Below are positions 44,343 through 56,900 of a stretch of 64,000 nucleotides of DNA, piece by piece. Each line of letters begins with the position of its first letter. Position 1 is the stretch's first letter. Source of the stretch: Apostichopus japonicus (Eukaryota > Echinodermata > Holothuroidea > Aspidochirotida > Stichopodidae); NCBI RefSeq assembly GCF_037975245.1, contig NC_092579.1, positions 5,641,001-5,705,000 on the forward strand, given 5' to 3'. The notes beneath the pieces are model-generated. The model saw nothing but the letters and a program-made list of their open reading frames with translations. It was not told the DNA's origin and searched no databases. The position numbers and the translations under genes are program-made.

Positions 44343-46061
44343 ATGGAGGCTAGGAAGTCGGAACCTTCCCAGGAAGTCCAGCGATTGTTCTCCTTCGGGT
44401 TAATAGCCGACGTCCAATATGCTGATGTCGATGATCGATATAACTTCACCAAGACTAGGATGAGATACTATCGGAATGCTTTAAATTTGCTTCGGGAAGC
44501 GGTGAGTTCCTGGAAAGAGTCTCGCGAAGAAGTCAACTTTGTAGTCCAACTGGGAGATCTGATAGATGGATTTAATTCAGAAAAAGGCCAAGCGGAATCA
44601 GTGGCTGCATCCAGGCTTCTATTTTCCGAGCTGGAAAATTGTGCCGTGCCAGTTCACAGTGTGATAGGTAATCACGAGTTTTACAATTTCAATCATAAGG
44701 GACTCTTTGAGTGTGGGTATTTCTCGGGCTACGAACTGAGCAAGAGAGGTAAAGACTACATCAAATTTTCAGCTAAATCACAAAGTGTTTCAAATCAACA
44801 TAATGAAGTGAAGCCAAACGAGCAATCTTTTGATGAGTTTTGCAGACTTCTTGGGGTTCCATCTTCTGGTTACCCTTCCTTTTACCACTTTTCTCCATGC
44901 GATGGTTTCAGGGTTCTTTTTCTCGATACCTACGACTTATCTGTTCTCGGGTATGACACAGAGAGTGAAGTATACAAGGAATCTGTTAAAATATTGAGAT
45001 CTGTGAACAAAAACCAACAGTGGAATTCTCCAGAAAACTTGGCAAATCATGAAAAACATTTTGTTGCGTTTAATGGGGGTGTTGGCCAGAGACAACTTGA
45101 TTGGTTGAAGAAACAGCTGACAGAAGCCACTGAGAAGGACGAAAAAGTCATTATCTTTGGTAAGCATTTTGGTAATATTCTTCTTGGTTTTGTGGTACGT
45201 GGGTGGTTCTTTTGGCAGGATCCAATATAGTATGTGTGCAGCAGTTTTTAATACTGACAAATTCAGATTGCTTTAGAAAGTAAATACCACCCAATAGGTA
45301 AAAATATAAATAAAGTGGTATCACACTCCATAACTTTGGAGATTTTGCAATAATACAAATATAGTGGTAGGCATATGATCCACCCGAAGTGGGAGTTTTA
45401 CTATCCCGAAGCTGGTGCTCTATTCAACAAAACGACACAGCTCTGCTATAGTGTAAACATTAGTCATTTTTTGTTATTTTGCCACACTTTTTGGGCCAAC
45501 CAAATTCGCTGTTTGGACGACCAAACAAGTGTGACCTGATTGTCGTAGGACAACCCGAATACCGCCTTAGAAAATTTGCCCTGGTGGTAATACTTTCCAC
45601 AGTAGCATGTGACCTGGAAGGTGAGGGTGGGGAGGTGGAAGGGTAAGTTAGTGCTCTCATCAGCTGGAACATATGCCCAGCTTTCCATTTGTCAATTCTG
45701 ACTAAAACATCAAGAGTTCTCTGCAGTGTCCTCAAAGTAACCAAGGACTACTCTATCTTGTATTTCAGCCCACTGCCCGTTCTACGGTAAAGTCTCTGAT
45801 ACAATCTGCCTTGTATGGAACCACCAAGAGGTCCTTGCCCTCATTCACCAGTTTAACACCGTGGTGGCCACTTTCTGTGGACACACTCATCTTCAGGGTT
45901 ATGCAGTTGACGGCCATGGGATACATCATGTGGTCTTGCCCGGCATCATTGAGACCCCTCCCGGTCAGAATGGGTACGCTACGGTCCATGTCTATCCAGA
46001 TCGACTGGACGTCCGTGGTGTAGGACTTATGCCGTCTTTGACACTAGATTTTAAACAATAA
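44343..46061 (+). CDS. ADPRM: ADPRM, Mn-dependent ADP-ribose/CDP-alcohol diphosphatase
   Basis: Two coding exons, 44343-45159 and 45769-46061, joined at a phase-1 GT-AG intron; 369 residues, close to the usual family length. A calcineurin-like metallophosphoesterase that hydrolyses ADP-ribose and CDP-alcohols (and other nucleoside diphosphate compounds) with Mn2+. Metal-site motifs in order: GLIADVQYAD, QLGDLIDG, VIGNHEFYNF, FAHCPFYG (spanning the splice junction) and CGHTHLQGY. LDTYDLSVLGYD and FNGGVGQRQLDWL are further family signatures. ATG 44343 (MEARKSEPSQ) starts a protein of normal length. An in-frame ATG at 44250 would add 31 mostly basic and hydrophobic residues, so an alternative, possibly organelle-targeted, form cannot be excluded. 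The second exon starts immediately at the catalytic His segment. No visible breaks. Confidence 0.95.
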
Positions 46062-46194
46062 GCAATATTCAAATGTTTTATTTCTAAAGAGCAGGGGGGA
46101 TTCATATAGCACTGAATTTAAGATTTTGTTTTCATACCAAAATATATGCAAGATATTTGTGCAAATGCAAAAACAGTATTACAAGATTCCAAAA

Positions 46195-46200
46195 AATAAA
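46195..46200 (+). terminator. Candidate polyadenylation signal AATAAA for ADPRM
   Basis: It lies 134 bases after the ADPRM stop codon, on the right strand. Confidence 0.45.
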
Positions 46201-48820
46201 ACGGGCGAGGCACAAATCCGTTGTCTTTACAGAGCAGTCTTGTTTACTACTTACGTTTTGCCAAGCATATTTCAAACAGCAATGTGGCCTTGCTAATTAA
46301 ATCAATTAATAAAACTAGGAAGTTCTAAAGTACATAATTAAATAAAAAGTTACACATAGATTTGGCTTTAAAAACAGATTTTATTCCATCATGCAAGTCA
46401 TTACCTATTAAAAATGTCATAGCCAATAATCCACAGTATTTATTTTTAAGTTTAATATTTTAACCCTTTTGTTTTATCCCAGCACTTGATATTTCAGTTT
46501 TTTCAATGCTATTAAAACTATTTGTACATAACTTTAAAGTTTGAATTTAGCTCAATGCTAATTACCTGAAAAGACACGCAAGATTCGTTGCTGAAATAGA
46601 ATGGAAGAGGTCAAAATGAGGGGCTGGGTAGGGTTTGAGTGAGTCATTTTCATGTGAAGAACAATGAATTTTAGGACAATATTTGTTCACTTGTCAAAAA
46701 TCAACTCAAATTATTCCTATTCTCTTAATTATTTCATTGCCACAAATAAGCGTTAAATATCTTGCCAGCACTTTTGTCAGTCCAGTTGGCAACTAGCTGC
46801 TGTATATACTTTAGATATGAACCAAGAGGGTATTTATTCCATCACCACTTTTCGATTAGCTCCCAAGGGTATAGGTTTTGAGGAGCCCAACAAATCCTAC
46901 TTTTACGTTGTTAAACTCTCGAGTTTCAATCCACAGTAGTGAACTGAATACGGGATATATACAGAATTTTTTTATTCCCCCTCTCCATAATGGCTTTTTG
47001 TGATTTGCTTATCCTGTGTGTATTCAAAAGAGACATTTGGGGAAAACTTCATTCACTGGTCTCTTAAAGTGTAACTTTTCAATAATATTTTAAGTAAGAT
47101 AATATTCAGATAATATTTGATAATATTTATCAGGAGTAGAGTTGGGATTCAGAAGGATTTTGTTGCGACTGTGACATTAAGTTCGGGAACATTTAAGGGG
47201 TATTGTGAGCATTTGCCAAAATATGCTAGAGTGACCAAAGTTGGTCAGTGGTCCAACTGTAAGGCTTCTTTCACTGCTACTGTGATGACATTTAATTTCA
47301 CCTTCCAAACTTTGGTGAGTTCGAATCTCAGTAAAGTGTTTTTCCGGGTAACAAATTCAGTGGCAATAAAGATGTCTAAGCATGTTAGAAGCAGGTAGTT
47401 TGGTTTTATTCTTTTAAATTTGGAAGATATTTTATGTCTTTAGATAATTTATTTGTACAATGCATGAAAGAATAATTCATTTTCAGATATTATAATTAAG
47501 AGCTTGCAATAAAAAATTTAAAAAATACCAAAGTAATATTTCAACTTTTCTGAGAAGGTATTATTTGTGTAAGTTGTACATGTTTGTCCAAAACAAAAGA
47601 AAGACTGCTTGCAAATGAGTGGACAGTACAGGAGTATTTCTTTATCTAATGACATAACGATTAGGTTTCTCAAGCTCCATCGAGATGGAAGTTATGCAGG
47701 ATGTTTCAACTCCATTATGAAGAATATTATAAAGAACTTCCTCTTATTATGCAGATTAGTTGACAAATTTTACATCTCTATAATAAATGAGTATTATTTT
47801 GGAAAAAATTCCTGAAGCTTCTCGTCTGAATGTAATAAAGCAAAGAGTGATTGCCTGTAAACTACTCGCAATTGGATTGGATGATTTTCTTGCATGCTTT
47901 GAATCCCGTCAGCGATGACTGTGCACTCGAGAATGTAAATATCACAAACGATGAGGCTTGTTGTAATTTGTATCAAAGAATTATTTGTACATCAAAAAAT
48001 ACAAAACAGGATGATGAAAGGAATTGTTTGAGAAGATACTGTCTACTCTGGACAGCTATGTGTAATCATTGATACGGGATATTCAAACACATAGTTCATA
48101 ACGAACCGTAACCCGATAAACAAAATCATTTCTTCAAGTGAATATATTGCACAACAGCAACTGTATGAAAGCAGCAAACATATCTTGGGTAATAAGACAA
48201 TGTTTACAGTACTTTACAAATAGGACAATAACGAGAAAACATATTAATACATCAAAATCAAACAGAAACTATTGAAATAACAGGGAAAGCCCCAACCATC
48301 ATTTTAGCCTGAAGTGACTTTTAATACAGCCCAGCCATGAAATAAACCCAACACAATAAAGAGACTCCTTTCTTTGGGGGTGGGGGGAATCTTGTGTCTT
48401 AAATGTTGTGTGTCACAGGGCTCCCATGTGTTTCACTCGGATATCCCATTATGAAAGCTTTGAGTTGAACTGTTCTTTCCTTCTTTTCGCCCTTATATTT
48501 TGTAAAGACTCGGGGCGGGGGAGGGCTGCTGTTACTGAAACATTGCTAGGGATAAGGGAAATGTCTAAGCCATCCACACACACCTACACACACACAAAAT
48601 GATGTTTCCAAAATAAAACATTTCAAAACTTTGACAAATCAATTAAGTAAAGAACTAGAGTAGCAATGCTACAGAATCTCAATACTACTGCAGTTGTTTT
48701 ATTTTGATGTGTATTGGTAGGTATTACAGATTGAGGTTATTTGGGAAAGTATGTTAAGAGATGAAGTGACAATAGCAATGCCAAATAATACTGAATGACA
48801 ACATTGGCAAGATGCAAGCA
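46201..48820. other. Intergenic, no feature seen
   Basis: AT-rich sequence between the convergent ADPRM and BTB-UBA genes. I see no conserved reading frame. A short CA-rich tract lies at about 48575-48597. Confidence 0.5.
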
Positions 48821-48823
48821 ATT

Positions 48824-49488
48824 AATCACCTTCAACTTCAATGCCACCAAATGATCCCTAATTGTACTTTCAAAAGTATTCCAAAAATCTGGCAAAATTG
48901 GATTCTTTCATAAAACAACACATGGTCACTGTTAGCAGTGTAAGATAAAAGCAATTATACAACACCTAATTGTATTCTGGTCATTTGATTGGTCAATTGC
49001 TCGTTGATTGCACGCAAAATCCGCTCTATTCCACTCTATGAAATAGAACCATGGGTTATACTTTTTTGGTAGCACTTTTTTCAATGGTAAGAGAGCAGAG
49101 AAACCTGTCTGTTCAAAACAATCTGTTGCATGAGTGCATTTTACCCATCTTAATATAATATGTTGTATAAAACAAATAATGAATGGTTTCCATTCGTGCA
49201 ATAGTGCAAAGATTTCATTCGTTGAAAGATGTAATTTGTTCCATTCAACTCGGCTGCGCCTTCCATTCAACTCGGCTGCGCCTCGTTGAATGGAACATTC
49301 CATCTTTCAACTCATGAAATATTTGCACTATTGCACTCATAACCATTCATTATTTATATACTAATCACCTTCAACTTCAATGCCACCAATTTACCAAATG
49401 ATCCCTAATTGTCCTTTGAAAAGTATTCCAAAACTTTGGCAAAATTGGATTCTTTCATAAAACAACATGGTCACTGATAGCAGTGTTA
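48824..49488. repeat. Direct repeats of about 120 bp around a fold-back element
   Basis: Blocks 48824-48942 and 49363-49488 both begin AATCACCTTCAACTTCAATG and continue through CCAAATGATCCCTAATTGT and TGGTCACTG.TAGCAGTGT with few differences. Between them lies an inverted repeat at 49174-49355. Confidence 0.8.
49174..49355. mobile_element. Fold-back element
   Basis: The two arms, about 85 bases each, start AAATAATGAATGG at both outer ends. They share GTGCAATAGTGCAAA, GTTGAAAGATG and GTTCCATTCAACTCGGCTGC-like inner segments, with a TTCCATTCAACTCGGCTGCG duplication at the centre. A long hairpin would form. Class unknown; a MITE is likely. Confidence 0.65.
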
Positions 49489-50732
49489 CATAGCTCCTTG
49501 CCATGATATTCTGGCCAGGTGACAATCTAATCTATTACACAAAAATATCACAAGTCGATACTTCTCACTCTGACTGCTATTTTGTAATTTTTCTCAGCTT
49601 AGGAACCATTTTATGTCTTCCAAATAACACTCCTGTCAATAAACAAATGTACCCCCCCCCACACCCAAAACTCTCCAAATTTATTAGTACTTATTCACAA
49701 GTCTGAAGGGTCCTGCTCAGGTGCTTGAATACGTTGACCCTTGGCTACGTATAAACAAAAAGAATAGCGACTTTTGCTAATGAAAAATGATAATTTACTG
49801 CACAAACATTAGCCATGTCTTACATTGAACCTTGGTACATCACTGGTTCATTGCCTAATAAATCATAATTGTGCCAAGTCATGCTCAGTTGCATTTTCAC
49901 ATTTATTTCAGAGGTCAATAGGTCAAACAGTGTTGAAGTTTTGTCACCAGAAATTTTAAAGGTTATTGCATGCAACCTCCAAGGTTTAGCCTGATTTAAA
50001 CTTGCTCAACAAAAGAAATTGAAATTCCTTTCCTGAAGGTTTAAAATACTAAACTTATTTCCAGCCATTGATGAGACAAATAAATTAAAATATATTAAAT
50101 GCTTCAAGGCTTTGAGAGTGGTAATAACATGTAGAACGAACATTTTTTTGTACTAACAGCCATATTTAGAGGCGATAGTAACCATCCATCCTTAATTGAA
50201 GACATGCCAACTCCCATCTCTCTCTGTTCATTCTTTGCTCATTTCATAAATATTATTTTAATTCACCACCTTGTAAGGATGGTGATCCAGATCAAGCACT
50301 CACTTAAGTCTCATTACTGCTTTGTTGTTCCAGAGCTATTTCAAACATTACCCCTAAAACTAATAACCGATATGGTTTCCAAGGTCTGCCACAATACATG
50401 TATATATGCCGCCGTATACAGTCGACAAAAGCATAAATACGGTACTAGAATCTCTTCAGAATTAGAAAAAGCTTTGTAGAAAATAAATATACAAAGTTAT
50501 CTTCTTTCTACATCGTTGTTGATCAACAGACACGATTCTCTAACAAAACTAGACTTCTACCTACTTGGTAAGGTATTCTGTTTATCACAGGACATTTCTC
50601 CAACTCCCCCCTCCTCCCTCCCCCTCCCCCCTCCCTCCCTCCCTCCCTCCCTCCCCCCCACCCACAGACTTTCACTCCGCATCTTCGGCAGAACAATGTA
50701 CAAAGTTTTTAGATGCCATAAATGAATTAGTC
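49489..50732. other. Presumptive 3' UTR or flank of the BTB-UBA gene
   Basis: No conserved reading frame. A CCCTCCCT pyrimidine tract (50606-50657) lies just below the stop codon in gene order. A minus-strand AATAAA (plus-strand TTTATT at about 49904) is one possible polyadenylation signal. Confidence 0.35.
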
Positions 50733-50954
50733 TCAGCTGGTGACGTTAAAGAAGAAGTTGACGGCTCTGTTAACGTCATAATCAGCTGCTCTGGCCAATC
50801 TCCTAAGTTCCTCGTTGGGTATTTCTTCTCCGAGGACCTCTTTAAGTTGTTGGACAGTTTCTTCCAGTCTGGACGCGTCCACGTGGACGCTCTCGCCCCC
50901 TGCGACCTCCTCATCAGATGAGCCCGAGTAACTTGGCAGCTGAAGAGGTGCAAT
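50733..50954 (-). CDS. Last exon of the BTB-UBA gene: UBA-like domain
   Basis: 73 codons plus stop. An acidic lead-in (GSSDEEVAGGESVHVDASRL) precedes a three-helix pattern, LEETVQQLKEVL, NEELRRLARAADYDVNRA, VNFFFN. The spacing and the final AVNFFF are typical of UBA/CUE-type ubiquitin-binding folds. Acceptor AG is at 50955-50956. Confidence 0.75.
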   Translation of the reverse strand: MAPLQLPSYSGSSDEEVAGGESVHVDASRLEETVQQLKEVLGEEIPNEELRRLARAADYDVNRAVNFFFNVTS

Positions 50955-53900
50955 CTGAAAGGAAATACACAGGAAACGTGTTTAGTTTCATCCCTTCTTT
51001 ACTACTCATGACAACACAACAGATCACGGCAGCATTCTCTGATTATTTCATGCTTTAAGTCCACTGAGTGGGAGGAGAGGAGATGGGGGGTGGGGGGGGG
51101 CTGGGTGTTACTTGTTATCAGAAAATAATACACATCCATTCTTAGCAAAGCAAACCAATAATGACTACCAGCTATAAAGCATACAGCATCTTTACTTTCC
51201 TGCTGAGGTGTTTTAGATTTGTGCACTAGAAGATTACTTCATAACTCATACAGAGAAGAAAGTGGCGGGGGATGGGTGAGGGGGTAACCCCATGTCATCT
51301 ATCTTATGACCATAAATTAGTTGGACAGTAGAAAGGTGTAAACTGTGATAACTTTGAAAAAAGACTTAGCGCTATCAACTGGGTGATTTTGTAATGTCAA
51401 CTTCATCTATTAAATGTGTTTAAGCCTAAACGTCTAGCAGTCCATCAGATATATCGTCTTTATTAGTAAAACTCATCATCCAGTTGCCTAATAAATGCTT
51501 TTAGAGTTACCTGTATGCAGGTAATCAGTTGCAATGGATTTAATTTCTTACACATGGTCCAGTAATCTACTACATATATCATATTCTTATTCCTGGTCCA
51601 GCAACTTTATCACATGTATCTCATACTTACCTGTAGTCCAGTAACTTATTGCAATGGATTTCAGTTTTTACACATGGTCCAGTAATCTACTATATTCTTA
51701 TACTTATTCATATTCTTATTCCTGGTCCAGCAACCTTATCACATTTATCTCATCATACTTACCTCTAGTCCACTAACCTATTGCATTGGTTTCATTTTAC
51801 ACATGATCCAGTAATCTACTAATTATATCATATTCTTATTCCTGGTCCAGCAACCCTTCTACATGTATCTCATACTTACCTCTAGTCCAATAACCTATTG
51901 CATTGATTTCATATTTACACATGGTCCAGTAATCTACTACATATATCATATTCTTATTCCTGGTCCAGCAACCTTATCACATTTATCTCATCATACTTAC
52001 CTCTAGTCCAGTAGCCTATTGCATTGATTTCATTTTACACATGGTCCAGTAATCTACTACATATATCATATTCTTATTCCTGGTCCAGCAACTTATCACA
52101 TTTATCTCATCATACTTACCTCTAGTCCAATAACCTATTGCATTGATTTCATATTTAAACATGGTCCAGTAATCTACTACATATATCATATTCTTATTCC
52201 TGGTCCAGCAACCTTATCACATTTATCTCATCATACTTACCTCTAGTCCAGTAGCCTATTGCATTGATTTCATTTTACACATGGTCCAGTAATCTACTAC
52301 ATATATCATATTCTTATTCCTGGTCCAGCAACTTATCACATTTATCTCATCATACTTACCTCTAGTCCAGTAACCTATTGCATTGATTTCATATTTACAC
52401 ATGGTCCAGTAATGTACTACATATATCATATTCTTATTCCTGGTCAAGCAACCTTAACACATTTATCTCATCATACTTACCTCTAGTCCACTAACCTATT
52501 GCATTGGTTTCATTTTACACATGGTCCAGTAATCTACTAATTATATCATATTCTTATTCCTGGTCCAGCAACCCTTCTACATGTATCTCATACTTACCTC
52601 TAGTCCAGTAACCTATTGCATTGAATTAATAATTTTAAGTCCAGTACAGTAATCTACTACATATATTATATTCTGATTCCTGGTCCAGCAACCCTTCTAC
52701 ATGTATCTCATACTTACCTGTAGTCCAGTAACCTATTGCATTGATTTCATTTTTACACATGGTCCAGTAATCTACTAATTATATCATATTCTTATTCCTG
52801 GTCCAGCAACCCTTCTACATGTATCTCATACTTACCTCTAGTCCAGTAACCTATTGCATTGAATTAATAATTTTAAGTCCAGTACAGTAATCTACTACAT
52901 ATATTATATTCTGATTCCTGGTCCAGCAACCCTTCTACATGTATCTCATACTTACCTGTAGTCCAGTAACCTATTGCATTGATTTCATTTTTACACATGG
53001 TCCAGTAATCTACTAATTATATCATATTCTTATTCATGGTCCAGCAACCCTTCTACATTTATCTAATACTTACCTCTAGTCCAGTAACCTATTGCCATAT
53101 GTTACGTTACTACTAGTGTTTCATTGATCTATTTCATGTATCAAACACTTGGCTTTAGTCCTACAAACTGTTGCAAAAATATTACATTATTTAAACATAG
53201 TCTATTAAACCTAGTTTATGTATCACACAATTACCTCTAGTTCAATAATCTACCCTAATTATTACCTTATCACACAAGGTTCAGTTACTTATTTTTATAT
53301 ACCACACGCTTACCCCTGGTCCAGTCCTGAGGTCCATTAAGCCCGAAGCTAAACCCTGAACGTCACGGCTGTAGTCTGAAGAATCGGAAGAATCAGAGTC
53401 GTACTGGAGACCCTTGTACCTGTGCACTGGATCACAACTATCGTCTTGTCTACAAGTAAAGAAAAAAAATGCTACATTTCAGCTATTTCAAATTTTGTTG
53501 GAAGTCTTGTATATCAGCATCAGTTAAGTCACAAACAAATTGTTCTTTTATGTAGACTGTTCCCGACCTACATTCCAACTTGAAGTAGATTATAAGGCAC
53601 GGTAGAACTGGTGCTAAGGTTGTGAGGAGACAGGTACGCGAGGAGCAAAGTTAATTCCAAGAATGTGTTATGGTTGAGATTTCCATTGCCACACATTAGA
53701 GCAGGCGTTCTCAATTAATTTTCTATATATAAGAAATACACCTTGAGAGAGAAATGTAACCTCACACCCAGATGAGCAATGTGTGCGGTAAGCCAGAAGG
53801 CTACTCATGCCATAAGCTAAATGGTCTACTTGCCATATCAATGCAAGATTGTGGGCCGACCCTTTTCTTTTGTGCAGGCAGAATTAACCTTTTTCCTCGG

Positions 53901-56900
53901 TTTCTGAGTATGACCTATAGGCTACCTAAGGAAAACATCTGTGTCAGTGAGAGAGACACTGCATCTTTTGTATAAACACACAACTGATGGAACTTGAAAC
54001 AATAGGATAATTACTCTAAATCCCATACCGCCATATCTATCTATTAAGAACAAACGTACCACTACAGTCACATCACTGTAAGCTTGTGGTCGAGCCCTGC
54101 GTTCTGTTTATGTTATTTGTCTAGTACAAGTCATGGCAGCTGATTTACAATTTTTTTTTGGTATAACGCAAGAGGGCTCAGGTAGGCTAAGAAGCGCAGA
54201 CAACTTTTTGCATATCTTCATATGCGTAAATCAGAGTTCATATTTATTCATAAAACGCACGGTTGCATTGCAGATCAAATATATTGGCCGCATGAATTGA
54301 TTTCGTTTAAACAGTCCAACTGAGAATTTTGGTAACCAATTCATCTGGAATAATTCCTTTATTCCTGTAGATGATGCGTTGGTTATGTATAATCTTCTGT
54401 TTAAGAGGAATGTATTATATGTCAGCGACCTGTTTGATCAGTATGGTAATCCAATGTCGTATGATAGGTTCATGCCCCGATTTCAGATTAATAGATTCCC
54501 ATTATCTTTATACTTTGGTTTAATTGATTGTATTCCCCTGGATTGGAGAAGGACTGGCTGTATAACAGCTGACTCTATTAATCACAACTGCAATTGGTTA
54601 AACTTGTATTACCAAGAAACCTGCACTTGGTTTAACTTGTATTACCAACAAACCGACAGTATTAGTAAAATGGAATAATGCTGTTAATGATTTACGGAGA
54701 ACGACTGGAAAGGTTTTCAAATGCCGAGTCATAGCCAGTGTTCCTTCTGTACAACACAGGTTGAAAGTCTGGAGAACTTATTTTGGGATTGTCAGTTCAC
54801 GTGAAATTTATTTTAGAAGTGGAAAACTGATTTTTAAGAAAGCAATTTTTCTTCCCAAAAAAAGATATCTTTTAAGGCTTTGGAAATGGATGTATCCATT
54901 CATATACATTTTTATGTGAAAATTCTACATGTGAAAAATTCTATTTACCAAACTAGTCACAAGAATCCTTGTATCGAGGAATTCTTTCTTAAATTTAAGT
55001 TTGCAATAAACGTTGAAAAGTACCTCAAGTCTCCTCAGTTTAACTGAAGTCAACAAAGAAGAATTAGAACAAAGTTAATTTTATGCAAGTTCAAAATGCT
55101 TTCTCTAATTTTGTTGATCTATTTCATTAGCTGTTGTTTCATCTATTTTTTGCATAAATAATGATTTGCATGTCCATTCAAGCTTTTGGCTGTGCCTCTT
55201 CCTGTGAGTTATAATATTATAAATATTAGTATTACGATATTTTTCTATTTTCATTCTGTACCAGAAAGCAGATTTCGAATAAATAAAGGGAAACAAAGAA
55301 AGAGGGATACCAATTTGAATGCCATTCTGGTCACAATTTTCCTTGTTCTTTATACTCCTTGGAGCACACATCAAGAGAGAAACATATTGTCAGACCCAGA
55401 TAAGCAATGTGCAATGAGGTAGGCTAGAAGACCACTCATGCTTAAAACATAACGGGCACACTTGTCAGAGTAATGCAAAATTGTGGGACACTGCATCTTT
55501 TTTTACAAAGACACAAAGTACTGGTACTTGAACCATATGAAACTTTCCTTGCGCTTCCCAAGGTTTGTTCATAATTTCAAAATGCCTCTCGGACACAGTA
55601 ATAAACTCATTTTCTCATTGTAGTTAAAGCAGCCTATTGCATCCAGTTTGAAGAACACTCTCTAATATTTGAAAATAAAATCTCACACTAATACATACCA
55701 CTAGGTTGACTATGAAAAGATTTATCTCAAATTTTTATAAACACAGTGAATACTGGCTAATGAAGGTTCACTTTCTGGAGAAAATGTATTTCAGTTCAAA
55801 CGATTGGCATCTAATTTGTGGTACTGCTTGGTAGGTACATTTGGTAAATATGGCCACTACACACATTTATTTCTGGTACTTAAACAACACATGCAAAATG
55901 GTTTTCCAAACTTCTTTGAGTGGCAACAGCCCAGCCTGATACAGACCAGCTAGATACAGACCAGCCTGATACAGACCAACCAGATACAGCCCAGCTAGAT
56001 ACAGACCGACCAGATACAGACCAGCTAGATACAGACAGGACAGATACATACCGGCCTGATACAGACTGGCCAGACAGACCGGCCAGATGCAGACTGGCCA
56101 GATACAGACCAGCTACATACAGTTAGATACAGACTGACCAGATACAGCCCAGCTAGATACAGACCGACCAGATACAGACCAGCTAGATACAGACAGGACA
56201 GATACATACCGGCCTGATACAGACTGGCCAGACAGACCGGCCAGATACAGACCACCTAGATAAAGACCGGCAGATACAGACCAGCTAGACACAGACCAGC
56301 CAGATACAGACTCGCTAGATTAGGACCAACTAGATACAGACCAGCTTGTGAAAAGTGACCACTTCAATCTTGAAAATGTCTTCTGGCTTCATTCAGAGCA
56401 TTCAATGTAGTTGTAAGACTTTCCAAACCTACCTGTGGCGGCTGACCAGTTTTGTGACTTCGTTTTGTAAATTTTCTGGGAGTTCCTCAAAGTCCTCTGC
56501 TTGAACCACCAATGGATGCTCGATCACATAGCTGATAGATGCTTCCTAGGCAGAGAAAAATAAAGAAAATGGAGAAAATATGATCAATATAAACCTAGGG
56601 AATAACTTAGACTTCCAGTTTTGTGTAGCAGTTTTTAAGTCTCTGAATTATTTCTCATATCGCGCACTATCGCACTATGGTTCCTGTCTACAAACAGCAC
56701 TATGCAGCTTTACTTTGGTATAGCATATTTGCCTATATATTGTACAGCAGAGTTGCACTACTCCCTCAAGTCTTCGCTTCACTAGCATTCCTTACTATGC
56801 TATAAGTTGTCACGTCACCCTTCGGGACTGTGAAAATTTACTTTCGTAAAACAGGAGTACTGCTAGAAAGATAGACTCACCTGTGATCAACCTTGCTCAT

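Noticed and set aside
52256-52447. YWT-repeat reading frame on the minus strand as a small protein
   Set aside because: It is a translation of the decoy-donor minisatellite and has no codon-level constraint visible.
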